Both the position numbers and the translations under genes were made by a program. Below, one piece after another: positions 1 to 7,008 of a stretch of 11,620 bases of DNA. The DNA lies in assembly GCA_018062725.1 (NCBI GenBank), contig JAGORP010000071.1, positions 1 through 11,620 on the forward strand. Direction: 5' to 3'. The notes beneath the pieces were generated by a model, which was not told where the DNA came from, did no database searches, and was given only the letters and a program-made list of their open reading frames with translations. How positions within the stretch are numbered: position 1 is the stretch's first letter; every line of letters starts with the position of its first letter. The stretch is from Flavobacterium sp. GTDB lineage: Bacteria; Bacteroidota; Bacteroidia; Flavobacteriales; Flavobacteriaceae.

Positions 1-76
1 CGTTTATAATACGTTGTGTCAAGAATTGAAAAATTTTATCGTCATCGATTAAACAAATTCTCTTAGATTCACTCAT
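1..76 (-). CDS. Response regulator receiver protein, N-terminal fragment (runs off the left edge)
   Basis: The 25 visible codons read MSESKRICLIDDDKIFQFLT and then QRIIN. This is the standard opening of a CheY-like receiver domain: a hydrophobic first beta strand (ICLI) followed by the acidic cluster D11-D12-D13, which supplies the Mg2+-binding acidic residues. The phosphoacceptor Asp and any output domain lie outside the window. The ATG overlaps the TGA of the upstream histidine kinase gene by four bases (ATGA), the usual arrangement for translational coupling, so this is very probably the kinase's cognate partner. In Flavobacteria such pairs often involve a stand-alone receiver of about 130-150 residues, but whether an effector domain follows cannot be seen here. 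Confidence 0.85.
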   Translation of the reverse strand, partial: MSESKRICLIDDDKIFQFLTQRIIN

Positions 77-1203
77 TTGTCTTTAGATTTATAGAGCTCT
101 ACTGTAAATGTACTTCCATGATTCAACAAACTTTTAGCACTAATACTACCGCCCAACGCTTCAATTTGAATTTTAGTAATAAATAATCCAAAACCCTTAG
201 CTTCAGGATGGGAATGAAATGTTTTATGAAGTTTGAAAAGATCATTTTTATTTTTTTTTATGTCGATTCCAAGTCCGTTGTCTTTAATTTCTAAACAAAT
301 CCAGCCCTTTTTTTTGAAGCTACGTATGTGAATTTTAGGAGTTCTCTCCGGTGAATGGTAGCGTATAGAATTGCTTACAAGATTATACAAAATGGCGTTA
401 ATGTATTTCTTTGAATAATGAATTTTTTTAGTCTTTGTAAAATCGAAGGTGATTTTTGCATTGGATTTCGTGATTTCTTCGTCAAGTTGATTTTTAACAA
501 ATTCAATAGTTTTATCCATGTCAATATGCCCCTTTTTGATTGTGGCATCCATTTTTATTTGGGTTGCATAAACCAGTTCTTCGAAGGTAGTTTGTAAGGC
601 TAAAATGATTGGTTTTTGCATTTCGAAATACTTGAATTTGTCTTCAAGAGAATGATTTTCCGAGAGTACTTCGTTTAACAGGATTAAATTACTTAGTGGA
701 GCTCTAAGATTGTGAGCTACTATTTGACAAAATTCTTCCAGTTGCTTTTTTTGATTGGATATTTGGGACAATAATTCGTTTCTTTCATTTAGTTTTTTTA
801 GGAGTTCTGCTTCTGTTTTTTTAAGTTTGGTGATATCAGAAGACAAAATTATGATACCTTCAGGCAAAGGTTGTACGCTTAATTCAAACCATTTTTTTGT
901 TCCATCGGGAAAATCAAAGCGATTAATAATTTCACAACTAGTTCTGGCGGTCATGCAAGACTGAAGCGATTGAAATACTTCCATTTTTTCAATACCAGGA
1001 TATTTTTCCAACATAGAATTTCCTATCAGCGCTTCTCGTGTCGAAAGTCCATGTCTTGCTAATGAATCATTTACATAGCAATACCGCCAATTATAATCTA
1101 AGACTTGAACACCTTCAATCAAATTATCGAAGGCGCTATATTTCTGTACGGCTAACTCCAAATCATCTTTTGCTATGTAAGGTCCCTTTTTCACAATAGT
1201 CAA
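73..1203 (-). CDS. Cytoplasmic PAS-domain sensor histidine kinase
   Basis: A 376-residue sensor kinase that should autophosphorylate on His and pass the phosphate to the response regulator overlapping its 3' end. Residues about 20-125 form a PAS domain, ending in the typical '...ILSSDITKLKKTEAEL' linker. A coiled coil (about 126-158) leads into the H-box FCQIVAHNLRAPLSNL with phosphoacceptor H164. The catalytic domain has the N-box (N274-L-V-S-N278), the G1 box DNGLGID (308-314) and the G2 box GFGL (337-340). There is no signal peptide or membrane helix, so it is cytosolic and senses an internal or PAS-bound signal that cannot be named. The residue after H164 is Asn rather than the Glu/Asp usual in HisKA kinases. 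The start is problematic: an in-frame TAG lies at 1219-1221, no in-frame ATG precedes the PAS domain, and the only candidates are TTG (1203) or GTG (1194). The first internal ATG (residue 64) would cut the PAS domain. Confidence 0.92.
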   Translation of the reverse strand: MTIVKKGPYIAKDDLELAVQKYSAFDNLIEGVQVLDYNWRYCYVNDSLARHGLSTREALIGNSMLEKYPGIEKMEVFQSLQSCMTARTSCEIINRFDFPDGTKKWFELSVQPLPEGIIILSSDITKLKKTEAELLKKLNERNELLSQISNQKKQLEEFCQIVAHNLRAPLSNLILLNEVLSENHSLEDKFKYFEMQKPIILALQTTFEELVYATQIKMDATIKKGHIDMDKTIEFVKNQLDEEITKSNAKITFDFTKTKKIHYSKKYINAILYNLVSNSIRYHSPERTPKIHIRSFKKKGWICLEIKDNGLGIDIKKNKNDLFKLHKTFHSHPEAKGFGLFITKIQIEALGGSISAKSLLNHGSTFTVELYKSKDK

Positions 1204-1381
1204 ATTACATTCATGATACTAAATTACTGGGTTTTAATGGTCGGCACCTATGAAATCACAAAATGTAATATTTTAATGACAAACAGGGTAAAAATCGAAC
1301 GTACTTACTTTAAAATTAACTATTTTCTGACAATCGCAGTTACGGTTTTTCCGTAAAAAATGTTAAATAATGGATTTAAAT

Positions 1382-1423
1382 AAAAAAATCTTAGTTAAAC
1401 GTCCTGCGTTTGACTAAGATTTT
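1382..1423 (-). terminator. Rho-independent terminator of the E1 dehydrogenase gene
   Basis: On the plus strand the arms are 1385-1401 (AAAATCTTAGTTAAACG) and 1407-1423 (CGTTTGACTAAGATTTT), around a 5-nt loop (1402-1406). They pair along 17 positions with one internal mismatch (1396/1412). Read on the minus strand, the hairpin is followed by seven T residues (1388 down to 1382) and begins about 21 nt after the E1 stop codon. The plus-strand reading has a weaker T run, so the main direction is minus. It separates the E1 gene from the kinase/regulator operon. Confidence 0.85.
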
Positions 1424-1444
1424 AAAAGATTGTACTAGTAAAAA

Positions 1445-3847
1445 TTAATATAGACTAGGGTATTTTTCCGGATTACTTTCGTGCATCATTTCGTAAACCT
1501 TTTCGAAGATATCTTCAACTGAAGGTTTCGAAAAATAATCACCATCGGTACCGTAAGCTGGGCGATGTGCTTTTGCTGCCAATGTTTCCGGTTGACTGTC
1601 TAGATGTTTGTATCCTTTTTGCTCATCGATGATTTGTTGCAAAATAAAGGCCGAAGCTCCGCCAGGAACATCTTCATCAATCACCAATAAACGGTTCGTT
1701 TTAGCTAATGATTTTACAATATCATGATTGATATCAAAAGGTAATAACGATTGAATATCGATGATTTCAGCATCAATCCCAACTTCCAATAATTCTTTAG
1801 CTGCTTGCTCTACAAGGCGTAAGGTAGATCCGTATGATACCAAAGTAATGTCTGCTCCTTCTTTTATGGTTTCAACTAATCCAATTGGAGTTTTAAATTC
1901 ACCCAAATTAGTTGGCATTTTTTCTTTTAATCGGTAACCATTTAAACACTCAATAACCAAGGCAGGTTCGTCAGTTTGTAGTAATGTGTTGTAAAAACCT
2001 GCTGCTTTAGTCATATTTCTTGGAACCAAAACATGAATACCACGAATGGCATTGATGATCATTCCCATAGGGGAACCGGAGTGCCAGATACCTTCCAAAC
2101 GATGTCCGCGAGTACGAATAATTAGCGGTGCTTTTTGACGACCTGCAGTTCTGTATTGTAATGTTGCCAAATCGTCACTCATGATTTGGATTGCATAAAG
2201 CAAATAGTCTAAATATTGAATTTCGGCAATTGGACGTAAACCTCTCATTGCCATCCCGATTCCTTGTCCTAAGATAGTTGCTTCACGAATTCCGGCATCG
2301 GCTACACGTAATTCACCGTATTTTTCCTGCATTCCTTCTAAGCCTTGGTTCACATCACCAATGTTTCCAGCGTCTTCACCAAAAATTAAGGTTTCAGGAT
2401 ATTTAGAAAAAATAGCATCAAAATTATCACGTAGTACTAAACGAGCATCTACTTCTTCTGCCGTTTCATCGTAAGTTGCTTTCACTTCTTTTACCGAAAA
2501 TACATTGTTTTCGGATTGAGAAAATAAGTGTGAACTAAATTTTGGCTGAATTTTTTCGGTATAATTAGTAATCCAAGAAGCCAATGCGTTTTTTCCAGAT
2601 TCTTTGATCACCATTCGTAAAACTTTACGGGCTAATGTGATTAAATCTTTACGGATTGGTTCTTTTATTGCTGCTAAATCATTAGCGTATTTTTCAATAA
2701 AAATTTTATTTTCAGAAGTGGAAGCTACTATGTTTAAAACAGCAACTAATTCATCTCTTTCTGCTTTAATAGGAGCCGTAAAATTGGCCCAAGCATTCTT
2801 TTTACCTTCGTTTACTTCTTTTTTCGCTTGATTGTCAATGGCGTCTAATTCTTCTAAAGTCGCTAAATTATTTTCCAACAACCATTTGTGCATTTGAGAC
2901 AAACAATCAAATTCTGCTTCCCAAGCCAAGCGTTCAGCATTTTTATAGCGTTCGTGTGAACCTGAAGTAGAATGACCTTGCGGTTGTGTTAATTCGTCTA
3001 CGTGAATTAAAACCGGAATGTGTTCTTCACGAGCAATAGCTGCAGCTTTTTGATATGTTTCTACTAAAGCAGGGTAATCCCAACCTTTAACCGTCATGAT
3101 TTCATAACCGTTATTATCTTCATCGCGTTGGAATCCTTTTAAGATTTCCGAAATATTTTCTTTAGTCGTTTGATGACGGGCATGAACAGAAATTCCGTAC
3201 TCATCATCCCAAACACTCATCACCATAGGTACTTGTAAAACCCCAGCAGCATTGATAGTTTCAAAAAACAATCCTTCTGATGTAGATGCGTTTCCAATGG
3301 TTCCCCAAGCTACTTCATTTCCTTTTTCAGAAAAATTAGTTTGATTAATACCGTCAACGTTTCTGTATATTTTTGAAGCTTGTGCTAACCCTAACAAACG
3401 AGGCATTTGACCAGCAGTAGGAGAGATGTCGGCACTAGAATTTTTTTGTTGGGTTAAATTTTTCCATTTTCCATTTTCGTCAAGGGAATGTGTTGCAAAG
3501 TGACCACCCATTTGACGACCAGCACTCATTGGGTCAAAATCTAAATCGGTGTGACCATATAAACCGGCAAAAAATTGCTCAATATTCATAGCTCCAATGG
3601 TCATCATAAACGTTTGATCACGATAGTATCCCGAACGGAAATCTCCATTTTGAAACGCTTTGGCCAATGCTAATTGAGGTACTTCCTTACCATCACCAAA
3701 AATTCCGAATTTAGCTTTACCAGTTAAGACTTCTTTTCGTCCTAAAAGGCTACATTCACGACTTATTCTCGCAATTCTATAATCGTTTAAAACTTCTGTT
3801 TTAAAATCTTCAAAGGTTAGTGCTTGTTTTTCTTCTACTTGTGCCAT
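1445..3847 (-). CDS. 2-oxoacid dehydrogenase E1 component, fused alpha and beta subunits (probably branched-chain type)
   Basis: An 800-residue thiamine-diphosphate enzyme that decarboxylates a 2-oxoacid and acylates the lipoyl group of an E2 partner. The E1-alpha part is about 15-320, a helical linker about 320-455, and the E1-beta part about 460-795. Alpha landmarks are the ThDP/Mg region GNASTSEG (185-192), WDDEYGIS (213-220) and the loop QGHSTSGSH (290-298), equivalent to the phosphorylation-loop region of human E1. Beta landmarks are FGEDAGNIG (489-497), H582 in RTRGHR and H589-S590 in IWHSGSP. Usually alpha and beta are separate genes of about 330-400 codons each; fused forms are common in Flavobacteria and often labelled branched-chain 2-oxoacid dehydrogenase, so pyruvate as substrate is less likely but not excluded. 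E2 and E3 are not in the window. I chose the ATG at 3847 (MAQVEEK); an in-frame TTG seven codons upstream overlaps the best promoter -7 element and adds no domain. The expected GDG...NN ThDP motif reads GNA...DD here (see findings). Confidence 0.93.
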   Translation of the reverse strand: MAQVEEKQALTFEDFKTEVLNDYRIARISRECSLLGRKEVLTGKAKFGIFGDGKEVPQLALAKAFQNGDFRSGYYRDQTFMMTIGAMNIEQFFAGLYGHTDLDFDPMSAGRQMGGHFATHSLDENGKWKNLTQQKNSSADISPTAGQMPRLLGLAQASKIYRNVDGINQTNFSEKGNEVAWGTIGNASTSEGLFFETINAAGVLQVPMVMSVWDDEYGISVHARHQTTKENISEILKGFQRDEDNNGYEIMTVKGWDYPALVETYQKAAAIAREEHIPVLIHVDELTQPQGHSTSGSHERYKNAERLAWEAEFDCLSQMHKWLLENNLATLEELDAIDNQAKKEVNEGKKNAWANFTAPIKAERDELVAVLNIVASTSENKIFIEKYANDLAAIKEPIRKDLITLARKVLRMVIKESGKNALASWITNYTEKIQPKFSSHLFSQSENNVFSVKEVKATYDETAEEVDARLVLRDNFDAIFSKYPETLIFGEDAGNIGDVNQGLEGMQEKYGELRVADAGIREATILGQGIGMAMRGLRPIAEIQYLDYLLYAIQIMSDDLATLQYRTAGRQKAPLIIRTRGHRLEGIWHSGSPMGMIINAIRGIHVLVPRNMTKAAGFYNTLLQTDEPALVIECLNGYRLKEKMPTNLGEFKTPIGLVETIKEGADITLVSYGSTLRLVEQAAKELLEVGIDAEIIDIQSLLPFDINHDIVKSLAKTNRLLVIDEDVPGGASAFILQQIIDEQKGYKHLDSQPETLAAKAHRPAYGTDGDYFSKPSVEDIFEKVYEMMHESNPEKYPSLY

Positions 3848-3865
3848 TTCTAATTTGTAAGTACA

Positions 3866-3896
3866 CAAATTTAAACAAAAACACGATATATTCTAA
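3866..3896 (-). promoter_or_regulatory. Candidate Bacteroidota sigma-A promoter for the E1 dehydrogenase gene
   Basis: On the minus strand, TAAATTTG (3873 down to 3866) matches the Bacteroidota -7 consensus TAnnTTTG exactly. At a 19-nt spacing, TTAG (3896 down to 3893) is a partial match to the -33 TTTG element. Transcription would begin near 3859, leaving a leader of about a dozen nucleotides before the ATG at 3847. The -33 box is imperfect and AT-rich sequence yields such matches by chance, so this is a candidate only. Confidence 0.35.
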
Positions 3897-4026
3897 TTTT
3901 GATATAAAAATATTAATTGAATTATTCGTAATTTAAAATTCAAATACAAAGCTTTAATTGTTTAATTGTTAATATTTGAATTGTTTTTCGATTAAAAATT
4001 AAATAAAAACAACTAATTATTGAATT

Positions 4027-6825
4027 TTAAAACCATTTTCTTGTGAATAGTTTGATTAATGTATTCGGATTTAAAGTGACAATAAAACGGATTTTTTGTC
4101 CGTAATTATCCTGTGCCGGTTCAAAACCTTTGGTAGAATAGACTGGGAAAAACAATTCGAAGTAGCCTGGAACAAGATTAAAATGAAGGCCACTATCGTA
4201 CACAAATTGAGTATTTTGCGAAGTATTTTTATACAACCCAACATCACCATATAACTGTATCCACTTCCAAACAGAAGAAGTTGCATTTAAAGTTGTCATC
4301 CATTGATTTGCGTAGGGATTGGCCAAAGTCGATTTAAATCCACCTTCTGCAATGACCAATTGTTGACTGAAGAGCCCAGAACTTTCAGAACGACCATATA
4401 AATTATAATCAAAAAGTAAATCTTGAGGTTTGTCCAATCCGAAAGCATATAAATCTTTTTGTTTGTTTTGAAGAAAACTTCCAGCAAACAAGCGAAGACT
4501 AAATTGGTAATTATTTTCGAATAGTCTACTATATCCAATTTCAGAGGTTAGTTTACTAAACTGCCCGGCAAAAGTAGCACTTACTCCATAGCCGAAACCT
4601 TTTGCAGTTTCACTTTGATTGCTGGAAAACCCAATAGTAGTAGCGCTAAATCGTAAAGGAACTTTGTCGTTGGCTAGTAACGGAGAAGATTGTTTATTGA
4701 CATAATTTTGTTTAATATATACGCTTTGACCAACATTCTTAGTTAAATCCAAATCTCTAAAATTCAAACTAATAGAAGGGGTAGCTTTAAAATAGGCAGT
4801 GTTTTTGAAATAATGAAAATAAGAACTTCCAAAAGAATAGCGAATACTATGTAATTTTGAATTGCTTCTTTGATGGTTGTAAGACATACCAAAGGAACCC
4901 GTTGGTGTTTGAGGAATAGTAGAGTAACTTGGACTAAAATCAAACACGAATGGCTTGTTGATGATGCTTTTGTTGTGAAAACTTAACGTCAATATTGCAC
5001 CGTCATATACGTTATAACCAACTTCTGGAACATAGTAAATTTGATGGTAATTTGCATTTTCTATATCTCGCAAGAATGTAAATTTAAAGGGTTTGTTAAA
5101 AGCTAACGGTCCTTTCAAATTTTTATAATTGTTCCGATTGTTGATTTCGGTGAAAAAATTCTTGTGATTGAGTATTAATTTATCTACTTCATTGGTGTTA
5201 ATCGTAAATATAGAGTCTTTTTTAGGTTCGTGAATCCATTTTTCAAAAACTTTTTCTCTGTTTTTAAAACCCGAGACTAAATAAGGAACATTGCTGTTTG
5301 TTTTGTTTTTTATGGTTACAAATCTGGTTTCGGCTTCTTTAGTAATGTCGCTAAAAGAAAAATCGATTGCTTCTTTAGAATGAATCATTTCATCAAAAAA
5401 CCATTGGATGTTTTTTGAAGCATTCCTTGTTAAAACTTCTTTAAAATCATGATTTGCAGTATATTTTGATTTGTTCAACTCAATAAATTCTTTAATTGAA
5501 TTGTTTAAAAAATCACCACCAATATAACGATCGAGAAATTTGAAGGCTAAGCCTGCTTTGTATTTTAATGCTATTTGCTCATTAAATTTTACCAATTTTT
5601 CTTTCGAAAGTTCAAGGCTTTGATCTAAATTTTTTCTAGCCATTAATAAATATGCCAATTGATATTGGTCGTTAAATTTTGCATTTGACAATTGATATCC
5701 TTTGGTGAGTTTGAATCTGCTTAAACTTCCAATTAAATGCAAATCGGGATGATTTTCCTCGATATAATTCATTAACAAATAGGTTTGAATTCCATTTATT
5801 AAGTAGTGATCTTTTCTGAAATCAATATTTAAATTTTGCTTTAAATAGTTTTGAGAATAGACTTTTAAAAACTTTAGTTCGTATAAAAAGGAATCAGGGA
5901 ACGGACTTAAAAAAGCGGGTAATTGATTCAGTCCATAAAAAGGATTTCTGTCATAATCAATTTGTGAAACCATGATTTTATTCACTTTCGATCTTCCTAA
6001 AGTTGAATCAATATAATGGATGATTTTATCAATGATTATAGCTCTTTGAATTTCGTTGACTCTTGAAGTATTCAAATTCGTTTCAACTTCCATTTTATCA
6101 TTTTTAAAACTTTCAAAACTGACTCTTTTTTCAAGTGCAAATTGGTTTTCTTTTGAAGTTCCAGAAAAAACATTAGCACTTGTTTTAATTAGATTGGAAG
6201 TAACAGTATAAGAATCAGGAAGTTGAAAAGCAACACGAATATCGGCAATATCTTCCAATACCGCATCTTCAATATTTTCATTGCTGTAGGTGAGTCCGTC
6301 GTTATTGTTTCCAACTTTGGCAACGGAAAGAAAGACATCTTTCAAATAAAAATTATCTTTTTCTCTGCCCCAACGGGTAAATTTAGCATCTGGAATCTTT
6401 AATTCATAGTTAATTTCTATTTCAACAGAATCTTTAGGTTGTAACGCTGTTAGTGATAATTCGATGAGATCTATCTGATTTTCAATTCGTGTCCAGTTGC
6501 CATAAAACTTATTAACGGTTAAACTATTAATTTTGGTAAAACCTCGTTCTTTTTCGGTTGAAAGATGGAAGTTTCTCACATATTGATCGGACAAGTGTTT
6601 TCCTAAATTGGTTTTTCTATTAGAATAAGCATGATTCCAATCATTAATGATCAATTTATGAATTGGAGTGGAGTAGTTATTTTTAAAATTAATTTTTTGA
6701 TTTACGATAAAAATATTAGAAATGGTATCCAATTTGGCTGTAATAGTCACTTTTTGTTGACTAAAAACAGGCAATGACACCATCATAAATAAGTTTATAA
6801 ACGAAAAAAAAAGTTTATGCTTCAA
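4027..6825 (-). CDS. Exported M1-peptidase-like (apparently inactive) protein with C-terminal outer-membrane beta-barrel
   Basis: A 932-residue envelope protein. Residues 1-22 are a signal peptide (charged KHK, hydrophobic core, VFS followed by QQ). Residues about 25-250 are beta-rich and resemble the N-terminal domain of M1 aminopeptidases; about 255-480 look like the M1 catalytic and helical region. Residues from about 575 to 932 are rich in alternating aromatic/polar strands and end in F, as outer-membrane beta-barrels do. The M1 fold is inferred from order and local pattern: YGLNQLP (297-303) sits where GxMEN/GGMEYP is expected, YELKF (315-319) where HExxH is expected, and INGIQTYL (343-350) where the NEGxAxY segment with the third zinc ligand is expected. 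All three ligands would be lost (H to Y, H to F, E to N), so a zinc peptidase activity is unlikely. The only start giving a full signal peptide is TTG at 6825, because an in-frame TAA lies two codons upstream. Its role is unknown; a surface or barrel-linked scaffold is possible. It is divergent from the secreted nuclease. Confidence 0.85.
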   Translation of the reverse strand: MKHKLFFSFINLFMMVSLPVFSQQKVTITAKLDTISNIFIVNQKINFKNNYSTPIHKLIINDWNHAYSNRKTNLGKHLSDQYVRNFHLSTEKERGFTKINSLTVNKFYGNWTRIENQIDLIELSLTALQPKDSVEIEINYELKIPDAKFTRWGREKDNFYLKDVFLSVAKVGNNNDGLTYSNENIEDAVLEDIADIRVAFQLPDSYTVTSNLIKTSANVFSGTSKENQFALEKRVSFESFKNDKMEVETNLNTSRVNEIQRAIIIDKIIHYIDSTLGRSKVNKIMVSQIDYDRNPFYGLNQLPAFLSPFPDSFLYELKFLKVYSQNYLKQNLNIDFRKDHYLINGIQTYLLMNYIEENHPDLHLIGSLSRFKLTKGYQLSNAKFNDQYQLAYLLMARKNLDQSLELSKEKLVKFNEQIALKYKAGLAFKFLDRYIGGDFLNNSIKEFIELNKSKYTANHDFKEVLTRNASKNIQWFFDEMIHSKEAIDFSFSDITKEAETRFVTIKNKTNSNVPYLVSGFKNREKVFEKWIHEPKKDSIFTINTNEVDKLILNHKNFFTEINNRNNYKNLKGPLAFNKPFKFTFLRDIENANYHQIYYVPEVGYNVYDGAILTLSFHNKSIINKPFVFDFSPSYSTIPQTPTGSFGMSYNHQRSNSKLHSIRYSFGSSYFHYFKNTAYFKATPSISLNFRDLDLTKNVGQSVYIKQNYVNKQSSPLLANDKVPLRFSATTIGFSSNQSETAKGFGYGVSATFAGQFSKLTSEIGYSRLFENNYQFSLRLFAGSFLQNKQKDLYAFGLDKPQDLLFDYNLYGRSESSGLFSQQLVIAEGGFKSTLANPYANQWMTTLNATSSVWKWIQLYGDVGLYKNTSQNTQFVYDSGLHFNLVPGYFELFFPVYSTKGFEPAQDNYGQKIRFIVTLNPNTLIKLFTRKWF

Positions 6826-7008
6826 TTTTTATTTTTTTTAATGGCAATGTAACACTATTTACTGTAATTTTATAATAGATTTGATACTGATGATTTCTAA
6901 CAATTGATTTTCAATTTGTTAAAAATCTTAATTGTTGGTAATTCTTCATCAGAATTTGGTTTTTCATAGTACAATTTGGTTATCTTGCTCACCCCAAATT
7001 TAGTTGTT

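Noticed and set aside
1340..1356. Short hairpin TTACGG...CCGTAA in the spacer upstream of the kinase
   Set aside because: Only 6 bp with a T5 loop and no following T run on either strand; likely by chance, although an operator cannot be excluded.
2604..2831. Small open frame on the plus strand inside the E1 gene
   Set aside because: Composition and position fit a shadow of the dehydrogenase linker; no domain, signal peptide or initiation context. The same applies to small opposite-strand frames at 755-964, 8360-8581 and 10197-10508.
3848..3868. TTG at 3868 as the E1 dehydrogenase start
   Set aside because: It overlaps the best promoter -7 match and adds only seven residues; the ATG at 3847 is more plausible.
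3981..4012. 8-bp inverted repeat TTGTTTTT/AAAAACAA after the barrel protein gene, next to a tandem TTTAATTG pair (3953-3968)
   Set aside because: The stem is nearly all A-T with a 16-nt loop and no clear T tract; expected by chance in DNA this AT-rich, so not called a terminator.
6876..6883. TAGATTTG as a nuclease gene promoter
   Set aside because: It fits the -7 consensus but has no TTTG-like -33 box at 17-23 nt and would give a leader of about 120 nt; too weak to annotate.
6976..7008. TTG at 6976 as the nuclease start
   Set aside because: It would put 11 extra residues before a textbook signal peptide that begins MIKKLLF at 7009.
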